A DNA stretch of 64,000 nt, from the NCBI RefSeq assembly GCF_002870125.1, contig NZ_PNEO01000004.1, positions 248,001-312,000 of the forward strand. Reading direction: 5' to 3'. Under the pieces are notes generated by a model. That model was given only the letters and a program-made list of their open reading frames with translations, made no database searches and had not been told where the DNA came from. How positions within the stretch are numbered: the first letter of the stretch is position 1; each line of letters starts with the position of its first letter. Made by a program: the position numbers and the translations under genes. Positions 48,007 to 56,955 of the stretch are shown in pieces. The stretch comes from Burkholderia sp. WAC0059 (lineage in GTDB: Bacteria > Pseudomonadota > Gammaproteobacteria > Burkholderiales > Burkholderiaceae).

Positions 48007-48068
48007 AGTCTAGGCCGCCCCGGGCTCGCCCCACTCGCCCGATGCGAATAGATGCGCCGAAATGCGAA
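48007..48068 (-). promoter_or_regulatory. PIP/hrpII-box promoter (HrpB/HrpX type)
   Basis: On the minus strand TTCGC (48064-48068), 15 bases, TTCGC (48044-48048), then 31 bases, then TAGACT (48007-48012). This fits the plant-inducible promoter rule TTCGB-N15-TTCGB with a YANNNT -10 element 30-32 bases downstream, and equally the TTCG-N16-TTCG hrpII box of HrpB-regulated genes. The -10 lies about 66 bases before the start of the HrpK-like gene. Confidence 0.88.
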
Positions 48069-48126
48069 TGCAGCATCCTGGCTGCCGCTCCGGCAGGCGG
48101 GCAGGCAGGTAAACGACCGTACCGGA

Positions 48127-49740
48127 TCAGTTTTCCGAGGCCACGTGCCCCTGTTGCGCGCGTCCGCCGCGCGCGCGACCGCCGGCGACGGACGCGCCCG
48201 GCGCCCGCCGGTAGAAGCGCAGAAACTCGTCGGCCGGCAGCGCCCTCGAATACAGCCATCCCTGCGCGAACTCGACGCCGCGCGCCGCGAGATAATCGGC
48301 CTGCTCCTGCGTCTCGACGCCCTCGGCGACGAGGGTGAGCCCGAGGCTCTGGGCCATGTCGATGATGTGGCCGATGATGGGGCTCGACACCGCGTCCTTG
48401 CCGATCGAGCCGACGAAGGACTTGTCGATCTTGAGCACGTCGACGGGCAGCCCGTGGAGATACTGCAGGCTCGAATATCCCGTGCCGAAATCGTCGATGG
48501 CCGTCGTGTGGCCCATCTCGCGCGCCCGCGAAAGCGTCGCACAGGCGGCGCCGAGGTCCACGAATTCGCGCTCGGTCGCCTCGAGCCAGATCTGGCGGGC
48601 ACTCACGCCGTTCTCGCCGAGCCGCTTCGAGAGCACGGGCAGCACGCGGGCGGTCCGGATATCCTCGGCGCAAAGATTGATCGCGACGTGCAGCGCGCTA
48701 TCCGCCGCCAGCGCCGCCTTCATCTCGCGCACGACGGTTTCGATCACCTGGTCGGTAATCGGCACGATCAGCCCGCTTTCCTCGGCGAGCGGAATGAAGC
48801 GGTCGGGCCGTACCATCGACCCGTCGGCGCGGCGCCACCGCACCAGCGCCTCGGCGCCCGAGCAGCGGCCGGTGTCCAGATCGACGATCGGCTGGTAGTG
48901 GACGACGAACTCCTTGCGTTTGACGGCGGTCCGCAGTTCGGCGAGCAGCGACGTGCTCTTCAGGAACAGACGGACCGTCAGCACGAAAACGACGAGCCCG
49001 ACGAACGCCCCGACGGCGAGCAGCCACCGCCAGGCGTCGCGCAGGTACGGGAGCATGCCCGGCTTGCGCTCGAGCGCGACGGCAATCCAGTTTCCCTGGC
49101 GAACGACGGCGCCCAGATACCGGCCGCGACCGGGAGTGCGCCCGCCCGCCAGAATGCGCGGGACGACCTCGCGACCGGGCGTCGCCGACTCGGCGACGAT
49201 GGTGCCGTCGGACGCCGCGAGCGCGAGATGGACGCGATCGTCGACGGCCAGGTCGACGAACCGGCCGGCGCTGATCAGCGCGTTATAAGGGCCGTAGCGC
49301 AGCGCCATCACCGGATCGCCGCCGGTGACGAGCGGCGTCGTGCTCATCGTCACCTCGAAGCCGTCCGGGGTCGTGAAGTCGCCCTTGCCTTGCGAGATCG
49401 GAACGTCCACCTGCCCCCACGACGTGCATTTCAGCACCCGGTTTTCGGCATAGCCGAACTGGTCCACCGAATGGGTGTTCATGACCAGTTGCTGCATGAC
49501 GTGGATATTAGCGGGCGAGCAGGGCGGGACCGAAAGTGCCGAAAGCGCCTTCAGCGCGCGCTTGGCCTCGGTGACGGAGAGGTCGGTACGGTCGACGATG
49601 CGTTGGGCGACCGATTGCAACTGCGTCTGCTCGGCCTGCAACGAGATGTTCCACGACAGCCAGGCCGTCAGCAGCATGGCCGAGACCGCGCCGGCGAGCG
49701 CCGCCGCGAACCCTGGCAGAATGACCCTGGAGCGTGCCAT
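48127..49740 (-). CDS. CSS-motif EAL-domain cyclic-di-GMP phosphodiesterase
   Basis: A 537-residue inner-membrane protein. Two transmembrane helices (about 8-30 and 240-260) flank a periplasmic CSS sensor domain with redox-type cysteines C74 (CSPANI) and C105 (CTSWG). The cytoplasmic EAL domain appears catalytic: EAL at 297-299, the metal-site Asn in AINLCAED, DDFGTGYSS from D416, KIDKSFV and EGVET. In E. coli PdeC-like proteins, a disulfide between the CSS cysteines governs activity, so this one may link periplasmic redox state to c-di-GMP breakdown. The start at 49740 has AGAGGG upstream. It has its own unit beside the HrpK-like gene. Confidence 0.92.
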   Translation of the reverse strand: MARSRVILPGFAAALAGAVSAMLLTAWLSWNISLQAEQTQLQSVAQRIVDRTDLSVTEAKRALKALSALSVPPCSPANIHVMQQLVMNTHSVDQFGYAENRVLKCTSWGQVDVPISQGKGDFTTPDGFEVTMSTTPLVTGGDPVMALRYGPYNALISAGRFVDLAVDDRVHLALAASDGTIVAESATPGREVVPRILAGGRTPGRGRYLGAVVRQGNWIAVALERKPGMLPYLRDAWRWLLAVGAFVGLVVFVLTVRLFLKSTSLLAELRTAVKRKEFVVHYQPIVDLDTGRCSGAEALVRWRRADGSMVRPDRFIPLAEESGLIVPITDQVIETVVREMKAALAADSALHVAINLCAEDIRTARVLPVLSKRLGENGVSARQIWLEATEREFVDLGAACATLSRAREMGHTTAIDDFGTGYSSLQYLHGLPVDVLKIDKSFVGSIGKDAVSSPIIGHIIDMAQSLGLTLVAEGVETQEQADYLAARGVEFAQGWLYSRALPADEFLRFYRRAPGASVAGGRARGGRAQQGHVASEN

Positions 49741-49923
49741 GCCATCCCTCTGTCGTGATTCCGCCGGCAGCCGGCGGCCCGGCATCACCCATCACGTCCG
49801 CCGACGTGCCCGAAGCTTACAGTTTGCCATAAACGGGTGTGGGCGGAATCGAACCCGGCCGGCGGCTTCGGCACCTTACGCATGCTCCGCTCCGTGCGGG
49901 GCCGCCGCCGGCCTTCGGGCTGC

Positions 49924-49957
49924 GAAAAAAGGGCCGGCCGCCTGTCGCGACCGGCCC
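49924..49957 (-). terminator. Intrinsic terminator after the copper chaperone gene
   Basis: GGGCCGG (49931-49937) pairs with CCGGCCC (49951-49957), with an inner CGC/GCG pair. The A run at 49925-49930 is a T run on the minus strand. Confidence 0.82.
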
Positions 49958-50019
49958 GTGGTCCTCAACCCGTACTTAACGCGTAACCTGGCCCGTCTCG
50001 GCGCCCGGTCGGGGCGCGA

Positions 50020-50469
50020 TCAGTCCGACATCGCGTCGGGGCCCTTCACGGCACACTGGGCCGTCACCTGCTCCCCGTCGCCGAAGGTGAAGGTCAACGG
50101 CACCGTCGTGCCGATCTGGAGCGGCTGCTTCGGCTGTTCGAGCATGACGTGATAGCCGCCCGGCGCGAAGGCGAGCGTTCCGTTCGCCGGCACGGTCGCC
50201 TTCTTGACCATCGCCATCGTGGATGTGCTGCCCTTGGCCCGGGTCTCGTGAAGCATCGCCATGCCGAACGCATCGGTCTTGATGCCGGTCAGGTCGATAG
50301 GGTCGTCGCTCATGTTCATCACGCTGAAGTAGCCGCCCGACGGCAGATTGCCGGGCAGCGTGCGAATCCAGCAGTTCGAGACCATGAGGACGTTCGGGGG
50401 AGCCGCCAGCGCGGGCACGGCACCGCCGCACAGCACGGCGAACAAGACCGTTTTCATCGAAGCTTTCAT
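50020..50469 (-). CDS. Periplasmic copper chaperone PCu(A)C
   Basis: A 149-residue protein with a signal peptide (residues 1-22). It has the exact copper(I) motif of PCu(A)C proteins, H74-x10-M85-x21-H107-x-M109. These cupredoxin-like chaperones carry copper to the CuA site of aa3/ba3 oxidases or to cbb3 oxidase with SCO. The start MKASMKTVLF at 50469 has TGGAG just upstream. The DUF2946 gene lies before it on the same strand, a common pairing in copper-related loci. Confidence 0.92.
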   Translation of the reverse strand: MKASMKTVLFAVLCGGAVPALAAPPNVLMVSNCWIRTLPGNLPSGGYFSVMNMSDDPIDLTGIKTDAFGMAMLHETRAKGSTSTMAMVKKATVPANGTLAFAPGGYHVMLEQPKQPLQIGTTVPLTFTFGDGEQVTAQCAVKGPDAMSD

Positions 50470-50625
50470 GTTTTCTCCAGTCACCAGAAACCAGGATCGA
50501 CGGGCCGCCGACGGACCATCGCACACCGAGCGGAAAATCGCGTGGCGCGCGGCGGGACGGGGCCGGAAGTCGTTCGAACGGGAACACGCGGCCGTGCGAG
50601 AGACCGCGCGAATACGATCGGAAGA

Positions 50626-50991
50626 TCAGAAGTAGGACGGGGGAGCCCGCTGACGCCCCGACGGGAAAGCGCGGGGCGGAATGAAGCGGGCGAAAGGCAC
50701 CGGCCCGGCCGCCTTCGTCACCCGATTGCCGGGCGCGGGCAACGCCGGCGGCAGCGTCGGCATGGCAGCGTGACTTGCGAGGAGATCGCAGTAGCCGCAG
50801 GCCGCGAACGGATCGCCGTGCGTCGGCGCGCGTCCGCCATCGGCCGACTGCACGGCGCCGCCGCACAGCGGCGCGTCGAACGCATCGTCGCGACGCGCCG
50901 CAGCCTGGCTCGCGAGCGGCGCAAGCATGACGAGCCCCATGGCGACGAGGCCAAGCCATGCGGTCAGACGGTTGCGGGCGCGAAGAGACAT
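50626..50991 (-). CDS. DUF2946 family protein
   Basis: A 121-residue protein with an N-terminal signal or membrane helix (10-30, AWLGLVAMGLVMLAPLASQA) and the motif CGYCDLLASHA near residue 65, typical of DUF2946. A Pro/Ala-rich segment leads to a basic tail. Members are often encoded next to copper chaperones and TonB receptors, and the histidine/cysteine content suggests metal handling, but no function is proven. Confidence 0.85.
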   Translation of the reverse strand: MSLRARNRLTAWLGLVAMGLVMLAPLASQAAARRDDAFDAPLCGGAVQSADGGRAPTHGDPFAACGYCDLLASHAAMPTLPPALPAPGNRVTKAAGPVPFARFIPPRAFPSGRQRAPPSYF

Positions 50992-51093
50992 GGTATCGGC
51001 GCAGGAACTCTGCCGAAGAATCCGCCGGGAATCACGGCTGCCTGCGGCTGGCCTGCATGTCCGCGCCCAGACACCCGCAGCCGGAGCGCCGGC

Positions 51094-52095
51094 TTATCGC
51101 CCGATGTCGACCACGCCGGCGTCGTGCGCCTGCTGGTCGGCGTGATAGCTCGAACGCACCATGGCGCCGACGGCCGCATGCGTGAAGCCCATCTTGTACG
51201 CCTCTTCCTCGTACATCCGGAAGGTGTCCGGGTGGACGTAGGCGCGCACCGGCAGATGGTGCTCGGACGGCTGCAGATACTGGCCGATCGTCAGCATGTC
51301 GACGTCGTGGGCGCGCAAATCGCGCATCACCTGGAGAATTTCCTCTTCGGTCTCGCCGAGGCCGACCATCAGCCCCGACTTCGTCGCGACGTCCGGATGC
51401 AGGGCCTTGAAGTCCTTGAGCAGCTTGAGCGAATGCGCGTAGTCCGAGCCGGGACGCGCTTCCTTGTACAGGCGCGGCACCGTTTCGAGGTTGTGGTTCA
51501 TCACGTCGGGCGGCGCGGCGTTCAGGATGCCGATCGCGCGGTCGAGGCGGCCGCGGAAATCCGGCGTGAGGATTTCGATGCGCGTTTGCGGCGACTGTTC
51601 GCGCACCTCGCGGATGCATTCGACGAAGTGCCCGGCGCCGCCGTCGCGCAGATCGTCGCGGTCGACGCTCGTGATCACCACGTACTTGAGCTTGAGCGCC
51701 GCGATCGTGCGCGCGAGGTTCGCCGGCTCGTCGGGGTCGAGCGGGTCGGGACGGCCGTGGCCGACGTCGCAGAACGGGCAGCGGCGCGTGCACTTGTCGC
51801 CCATGATCATGAACGTCGCGGTGCCCTTACCGAAGCACTCGCCGATGTTCGGGCAGCTTGCTTCCTCGCACACCGTGTGCAGATTGTGCTCGCGCAGGAT
51901 CTGCTTGATTTCGTAGAAGCGCGAACTGCCCGTGGCCGCTTTCACGCGGATCCACTCGGGCTTCTTCAGCTTTTCGATCGGAACGATCTTGATCGGGATG
52001 CGCGCCGTCTTGGCCTGCGCCTTCTGTTTGGCCGTGGCGTCGTACGGCGCGGCGTCGTCGGTCGTGCCAGCGAGATTCGCGGTTGCGTCAGTCAT
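51094..52095 (-). CDS. lipA: Lipoyl synthase
   Basis: A 333-residue radical SAM enzyme that inserts two sulfur atoms into octanoyl groups on lipoyl domains. The auxiliary 4Fe-4S cluster ligands are C76, C81 and C87 ([13 protein letters not shown]). The radical SAM cluster is C102-x3-C106-x2-C109 (CTRRCPFC). [13 protein letters not shown] and the C-terminal RSSYHAD motif with the third auxiliary-cluster serine complete it. It follows lipB with a 12-base gap, so both belong to one operon. Confidence 0.98.
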   Translation of the reverse strand: MTDATANLAGTTDDAAPYDATAKQKAQAKTARIPIKIVPIEKLKKPEWIRVKAATGSSRFYEIKQILREHNLHTVCEEASCPNIGECFGKGTATFMIMGDKCTRRCPFCDVGHGRPDPLDPDEPANLARTIAALKLKYVVITSVDRDDLRDGGAGHFVECIREVREQSPQTRIEILTPDFRGRLDRAIGILNAAPPDVMNHNLETVPRLYKEARPGSDYAHSLKLLKDFKALHPDVATKSGLMVGLGETEEEILQVMRDLRAHDVDMLTIGQYLQPSEHHLPVRAYVHPDTFRMYEEEAYKMGFTHAAVGAMVRSSYHADQQAHDAGVVDIGR

Positions 52096-52107
52096 TCTTC
52101 GGTCCAG

Positions 52108-52899
52108 TCAGGCGGCGGCTGCGCCGCTCTGCGGTTGAGTCTGCGTTACGGCGGCCGCCCGGACGGCGTCGAAATGCGCATCGAGGTGGCGACCGAGGCG
52201 GTCGGCAAGCGTGGCGGCCACGTCCCGCCACGGCACGGCGACGCCGAGCGTCGCCATGTCGACCGTTTCGAGCCCCGCGTAGCCGCACGGGTTGATCGCG
52301 AGAAACGGGTCCAGGTCCATCGCCACGTTCAGGCTCACGCCGTGGTAGCTGCAGCCGTTGCGGATCTTCAGGCCGAGCGCCGCGATCTTCGCGCCGGCGT
52401 GCGCGCCGGACCCGGGTCCGGTGCCGGGCGCCACGTAGATGCCGGGAGCGCCCGCCTTGCGTTCACCGGCGAGATTATACGCCGCGAGCGTTTCGATCAC
52501 GGCCTGCTCGATCAGCGTGACGAGCTCGCGCACCATGAGCCGGCGGCGGCGCAGGTCGAGCAGCAGATAGGCGACCACCTGGCCGGGCCCGTGATAGGTG
52601 ATCTGCCCCCCGCGGTCGATCTGCACGAGCGGGATGCCGCTGTCGGCGACGAGCAGGTGCTCGGGCTTGCCGGCCTGGCCGAGCGTGAAGACGGGCGGAT
52701 GCTCGACGAGCCAGATTTCGTCGTCCGTTTCGGCCGTGCGCGCCGCCGTGAACGCGCGCATCGCGTCGAAGCTGACGTCGTAGGGCTCGAGGCCGCGCCA
52801 GCGCAGCGCGAGCGGAAGCGAGGCGGGCGCGTTGTCCGCCGGCGCCGGATCGGGCGCGGCGGGCGGGGAAGAAACCGAGATGACCGGGGTGGCGCACAT
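52108..52899 (-). CDS. lipB: Octanoyltransferase
   Basis: A 263-residue enzyme that moves octanoate from acyl carrier protein to lipoyl domains, supplying LipA. Conserved parts: [18 protein letters not shown], the [18 protein letters not shown] motif near residue 105, [22 protein letters not shown] with the catalytic cysteine, and INPCGYAGL. The first 28 residues are a Pro/Ala-rich extension not seen in E. coli LipB. Confidence 0.96.
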   Translation of the reverse strand: MCATPVISVSSPPAAPDPAPADNAPASLPLALRWRGLEPYDVSFDAMRAFTAARTAETDDEIWLVEHPPVFTLGQAGKPEHLLVADSGIPLVQIDRGGQITYHGPGQVVAYLLLDLRRRRLMVRELVTLIEQAVIETLAAYNLAGERKAGAPGIYVAPGTGPGSGAHAGAKIAALGLKIRNGCSYHGVSLNVAMDLDPFLAINPCGYAGLETVDMATLGVAVPWRDVAATLADRLGRHLDAHFDAVRAAAVTQTQPQSGAAAA

Positions 52900-52971
52900 G
52901 ATGGGGAGAAGTTTACCGAAATCGGCCCGGCGCCGCCGGCCGCGCAGACCGCTGACCGTCCCGCCCCGACT

Positions 52972-53301
52972 TCAGACGCTGCACCAGCCCTCGCCGACCG
53001 GCAGCCCGAGACGCCCCGCCAGCCGGACAAGCGCGTCGAGCGCGCGCCGGCCCGCGCGCGTCAGCGGGATGCGAAACACCACGCGCGCCGCGCGCCCGTC
53101 CTCCGCGCCGACCCACAGCCGCTCGCCCCGACGCAGGCGCAGCGCGTGGCCCGGCATGAGCCAGTAATCGGCCGTGTCGCCGCTGCGCGTCAGCCACACG
53201 GTGCCGTGCTCGACGACGAGCCGCGTGCTGCTCGCCACCCGCACGGAAACCGTCTCGCCCGCGTCGATCGCGAACGTCACATCTGAGGAAATTTCTTGCA
53301 T
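52972..53301 (-). CDS. DUF2917 family protein
   Basis: A 109-residue protein whose core, VRVASSTRLVVEHGTVWLTRSGDTADYWLMPGHALRLRRGERLWVG, is typical of DUF2917, a small beta-rich cupin-like domain of unknown function. The start MQEISSDVTF at 53301 has GGAG 6 bases upstream. It is divergent from a LysR-type gene with 99 bases between them, the classic arrangement of a regulator and its target. Confidence 0.85.
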   Translation of the reverse strand: MQEISSDVTFAIDAGETVSVRVASSTRLVVEHGTVWLTRSGDTADYWLMPGHALRLRRGERLWVGAEDGRAARVVFRIPLTRAGRRALDALVRLAGRLGLPVGEGWCSV

Positions 53302-53400
53302 GAGGAGCTCCGTCCGGGCTGTTCCACTGGCTACAATCGTAGACAGCACAAGGGATCGGGCCAAACGATCAATTTTCACCCTTATGTGAGAAAAATTACG

Positions 53401-54366
53401 ATGGACCTGCGCCTGTTACCGCCGTTGAACGCGCTTAGGGCATTCGAGGCGGCCGCCCGCCACGAGAGCTTTTCGCGCGCCGCGGACGAGCTGTTCGTCA
53501 CGCACGGCGCGGTCAGCCACCAGATTCGCGCGCTCGAGTCCGAGCTCGGCGTCGCGCTGTTCGCCCGCGACGGCAAACGCGTGCGGCTTACCGGCACGGG
53601 CCGGCGCTACGCCGGCGAGGTGCGCGAGGCGCTCGAAGCGCTCGCCCGGGCCACGCGCGGCGTCCGCGGCGGCGAGCGCGAACGGCGGCTCGTGGTGTCG
53701 ATGCTCTCGTCGTTCGCCGCGCGCTGGGTGACGCCGCGCATCGGCCGCTTCATCGAGGCGCATCCGCAATGGAATCTCGAGCTGCAATCGACCAACGATC
53801 TCGTCGACTTCGCGCGCGACGACGTCGACGTGGCCATCCGGTTCGGCTATGGCCGCTATCCGGGCCTGCACGCGGAACTGCTGCTCGACGAAATCTTCTT
53901 TCCGGCCTGCTCGCCGCAGTTCAACGGCGGCAGGCTGCCGGCCGAGCCCGCGGCGCTGACGCAAGCCGCGCTGCTGCGCTCCGAAGACGAGCTCTGGCAG
54001 CCGTGGTTCGACGCGGCCGGCCTGCCGGGCCAGCCCGAGCCGCGGCACGGCGTGCTCTATCACGACTCGTCGAACCTGCTGCAGGCCGCCATCGCCGGAC
54101 AGGGCATCGCGCTCGTGCGGCGCTCGCTGGCGATGCCCGAGATCACGGCCGGCCGGCTGGTCAGGCTCTTCGACATCGACGGCCCGAGCCCGTACCGCTA
54201 CTACTTCATCTGCCCGCCGCAACTGCTGCAGACCGAGCGCGTGCAGGCTTTCCGCCGCTGGGTATTCGACGAGGTGGCGCGCTTCCGGCGGCTTTACGAG
54301 GAAGCCTGCGAGACGGACCCGCCGGCAGCGGCAACGCGGCACGCCGCGGACGATGCCGGCACGTAA
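53401..54366 (+). CDS. LysR-family regulator, GcvA-like
   Basis: A 321-residue transcription factor. The N-terminal helix-turn-helix is PLNALRAFEAAARHESFSRAADELFVTHGAVSHQIRALE, of the GcvA subgroup, followed by the LysR substrate-binding domain (about 95-300) with VDVAIRFGYGRYPGL and the C-terminal block. The gene is divergent from the DUF2917 gene. In the shared 99-base region CTACAATCGTAG (53331-53342) is a near-palindrome that could be its operator. The effector is unknown. The last 15 residues are a variable tail. Confidence 0.92.
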   Translation: MDLRLLPPLNALRAFEAAARHESFSRAADELFVTHGAVSHQIRALESELGVALFARDGKRVRLTGTGRRYAGEVREALEALARATRGVRGGERERRLVVSMLSSFAARWVTPRIGRFIEAHPQWNLELQSTNDLVDFARDDVDVAIRFGYGRYPGLHAELLLDEIFFPACSPQFNGGRLPAEPAALTQAALLRSEDELWQPWFDAAGLPGQPEPRHGVLYHDSSNLLQAAIAGQGIALVRRSLAMPEITAGRLVRLFDIDGPSPYRYYFICPPQLLQTERVQAFRRWVFDEVARFRRLYEEACETDPPAAATRHAADDAGT

Positions 54367-54393
54367 GCCGCGAGCGAAAGCAAGGCGAAAAAA

Positions 54394-54415
54394 ACGGGCC
54401 GCGAATGCGGCCCGT
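54394..54415. terminator. Terminator between the LysR gene and DUF493 gene
   Basis: ACGGGCCGC and GCGGCCCGT pair around GAAT. The A run on the left serves the minus-strand transcript from the DUF493 gene. Confidence 0.85.
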
Positions 54416-54450
54416 CACGTCGTCACCACTGCACCGCGCTCGCGGCAAAT

Positions 54451-54720
54451 CTACAGCACGACCTTCACCATCGGATGCCCGGTCAGCGCGCGGTAGATGT
54501 CGTCGAGCTGCACGCGGCTCGTCGCCCGTACCGTCACGGTCAGGCCCGTGTAGTTGCCGCCGCTCGACGGCCGCGTCTCGACGCGCGCCGCGTCGAAATC
54601 GCCGTCGAACCGGCGGATCACGGCGACGATCGTTTCCTGGAAATCCGGATGCGATTTGCCCATCACCTTGATCGGAAAATCGCACGGAAACACCAGCAGC
54701 GATTCGTTCGTTTCGCTCAT
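54451..54720 (-). CDS. YbeD-like DUF493 family protein
   Basis: An 89-residue small protein with the ACT-like fold of the DUF493/YbeD family. The sequence SLLVFPCDFPIKVMGKSHPDF and GNYTGLTVTVRATSRVQLDDIYRALTGHPMVKVVL is diagnostic. In many proteobacteria ybeD sits between dacA and lipB, as here except for the inserted LysR–DUF2917 pair. Its function is unproven; an allosteric role in lipoate metabolism has been proposed from its position. The start at 54720 follows GGAGCAGGAG. Confidence 0.92.
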   Translation of the reverse strand: MSETNESLLVFPCDFPIKVMGKSHPDFQETIVAVIRRFDGDFDAARVETRPSSGGNYTGLTVTVRATSRVQLDDIYRALTGHPMVKVVL

Positions 54721-54766
54721 CTCCTGCTCCCTGCCGCCCGCGCCGGGAGAGCGCGGCACGGTCTGC

Positions 54767-56014
54767 TCACTTCTTCCGGTTGATCATCAGCACCAGCGAA
54801 TCCCAGACGCGGCTCGCGATGCCGCCCTGCGGCACGGCCTGCAGCGCGACGATCGGGAACTGCGCCAGCGTCTTGCCGTCGGCGCTCACGAACCGCGCGG
54901 TGCCCACCTGCTGGCCGTCCGCGAGCGGCGCGATGAGCGGGCTCGTCAGGTCGATCTGCGGCTTCGCGTGGTCGGCGTCGCCGCGCGGCAGCGTCACGTA
55001 CTGGTCGGTCTTCACGCCCACCCGGACGGTGTCTTCGGCGCCCTTGTAGACGCGCGGCGTCGCCACCGCCTGGTTGGCCGCATAAAGGCGCGTGGTTTCG
55101 TAGGCGCTATAGCCGTAGCTCAGCATCTTCATGCCGTCCTGCACGCGGGCACGCTCGCTCGGCTCGCCCATCAGCACCGCCACGAGACGGCGCGCCCCGC
55201 CGCTCGCGCCCGGCAGCGGCCGATTCGCCGTCGCGATCAGGCAGTAGCCCGCCGCCTCGGTGTGGCCCGTCTTCAGGCCGTCGACGGTCGGGTCCAGCCA
55301 GAGCAGCCGGTTGCGATTGGCCTGGCGGATGTTGTCGTAGGTAAATTCCTTGACCGAGAAGATGCTGTAGTACTCGGGGAAGTCGCGGATCAACTGCGTC
55401 GAGACCTTCGCCAGATCGCCCGCCGTCGTGTAGTGCTGCGGGTCGGGCATGCCGTTCACGTCGGCGAAATGCGTGTGCGTCATGCCGAGGCGCTGCGCCT
55501 CGGCGTTCATCATGTTGACGAAGTTCGCCTCGCTGCCGCCGACGAGCTCCGCGAGCGCGATGGCCGCGTCGTTGCCCGACTGCACGATCATCCCGTAGAC
55601 GAGGTCGTGCACCGACACCGGCTTGCCGGCCTCGATGAACATCCGCGATTCGTCGTTGCCCACGCGGCGCACGGCGTCGCTCGGCGTGACCATCTGGTCC
55701 ATCGAGATCTTGTGCTGCTGCAGCGCCTCGAACACGAGGTAGGACGTCATCAGCTTCGTGAGCGAGGCGGGCTCGACGCGCTCGTCCGGATTCCCGGAGG
55801 CGAGCACCTGGTTCGCCGTGGCGTCGACGAGCACCCACGAGCGCGCCGTCACCGCGGGCGGCGGCACCTGCGCGAAGGCGCTGCCGGCGGCCAGCAGCGA
55901 GGCCGGCAACAGCACGCCGAGCGCGAACGCGCGACGGACGGAACGCACGGAAACGGGAACGAAGGAAGCGCGGAATGCGGAGGAAATCGAAAGACCGGAG
56001 GGAAAAAGACGCAT
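54767..56014 (-). CDS. dacC: D-alanyl-D-alanine carboxypeptidase (PBP5/6 type)
   Basis: A 415-residue low-molecular-weight penicillin-binding protein that trims the terminal D-alanine from peptidoglycan pentapeptides. After a signal peptide (to about AFA-48) the catalytic motifs are S84-L-T-K87, S146-G-N148 and K248-T-G250. A C-terminal beta-rich PBP5 domain ends with an amphipathic helix that anchors it to the membrane. The start MRLFPSG at 56014 is chosen because the signal peptide then begins normally. Numbering as dacA or dacC is arbitrary. Confidence 0.94.
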   Translation of the reverse strand: MRLFPSGLSISSAFRASFVPVSVRSVRRAFALGVLLPASLLAAGSAFAQVPPPAVTARSWVLVDATANQVLASGNPDERVEPASLTKLMTSYLVFEALQQHKISMDQMVTPSDAVRRVGNDESRMFIEAGKPVSVHDLVYGMIVQSGNDAAIALAELVGGSEANFVNMMNAEAQRLGMTHTHFADVNGMPDPQHYTTAGDLAKVSTQLIRDFPEYYSIFSVKEFTYDNIRQANRNRLLWLDPTVDGLKTGHTEAAGYCLIATANRPLPGASGGARRLVAVLMGEPSERARVQDGMKMLSYGYSAYETTRLYAANQAVATPRVYKGAEDTVRVGVKTDQYVTLPRGDADHAKPQIDLTSPLIAPLADGQQVGTARFVSADGKTLAQFPIVALQAVPQGGIASRVWDSLVLMINRKK

Positions 56015-56297
56015 AGGTTCGATTCGGGCTGGATGAACGTCGCGCGCCATCGCTGACGCGCAATCTGGAAGAGCCGGAAGGCGGACGCCGATTCGCCGCG
56101 CATCGATCGCGCGGCACAGAGCGGCGCCGGTTGGACAGGCGCACCGCGCGATCGGTTCACGCGACGCGCCGCTCGTTCGCTGTCCGAAAGCGCGGCGCCC
56201 GCCAAAAGAGCGCTCATTATACGCGCCGCGCCGATGGGGAAACGCGCGGCCGCGCATGCGTCGCACGCCGGTTTCGCGCGTTTCGCCCGGACGCCGG

Positions 56298-56942
56298 TCA
56301 GCGCCAGGCGTCCACGATGATGCGCTTGAGCACGTGGAGCTTGCGATGGAAGAAATGCTCGGCGCCCGGAATCACGACGATGGGCAGCTCCTGGGGACGC
56401 GCCCATTCGTAGACCGACAGGATCGGCACCGTGTCGTCGAGCTCGCCGTGAATCGCGAGCGTGTTCTCGGGAACCGGCGCGACTTCCCAGCGGCTCGCGG
56501 CCGTGCCGACGAACACCATGCGCTCGATCGCGCCGCCGTCCGCCACGTAGCGCTTCGCGACGTGCGAGAGCACGAAGGTGCCGAACGAGAAGCCGGCCAG
56601 TACGAGCGGCAAGTCCGCCTGGCCCGGTTCGGCGCGCATGTGCGCGAGCAGCGCGAGCAGATCGTCCTGCTCGCCAATGCCGTTGTCGTGCGTGCCCCCG
56701 GTCGCGCCGACGCCGCGAAAGTTCGAACGGTAAGTCGTGTAGCCGAGTTGCACGAGCGTGCGCGCGAGCGTCTGGGCCACCTTGTTGTCCATCGTGCCGC
56801 CGAAAAGCGGGTGCGGATGGGCGACGAGCGCGAGGCCGCGCGGACGCGCGCCGTTCTCGCGCACTTCGTCGGGCAGGTCGAGCGCGACCTCGATCTTGCC
56901 GACGGGGCCGTCGACGAGGAATTTCTGCGTATGGACGTTCAT
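56298..56942 (-). CDS. Alpha/beta hydrolase
   Basis: A 214-residue alpha/beta-fold hydrolase. The oxyanion region is ALVAHPHPLFGGTMDNKV, the nucleophile elbow is GFSFGTF (Ser near residue 119), the acid is in HGELDDTVP, and the histidine is in GAEHFFHRK. This short family is widespread in proteobacteria and annotated as a serine esterase or dienelactone-hydrolase-like protein. No substrate is known. It overlaps nothing but is 13 bases downstream of the ferredoxin gene. Confidence 0.88.
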   Translation of the reverse strand: MNVHTQKFLVDGPVGKIEVALDLPDEVRENGARPRGLALVAHPHPLFGGTMDNKVAQTLARTLVQLGYTTYRSNFRGVGATGGTHDNGIGEQDDLLALLAHMRAEPGQADLPLVLAGFSFGTFVLSHVAKRYVADGGAIERMVFVGTAASRWEVAPVPENTLAIHGELDDTVPILSVYEWARPQELPIVVIPGAEHFFHRKLHVLKRIIVDAWR

Positions 56943-56955
56943 CGCGCGCCGGGCC

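Noticed and set aside
49835..49860. A tRNA gene on the minus strand
   Set aside because: Only a T-arm-like segment is present; the T stem does not pair fully and no acceptor, D-arm or anticodon arm can be built around it.
50149..53286. A 1045-codon open frame on the plus strand opposite pcuAC, DUF2946, lipA and lipB
   Set aside because: It is Arg/Ala/Asp-rich, has no family motifs, and is antisense to several well-supported genes; long shadow frames are normal in GC-rich DNA.
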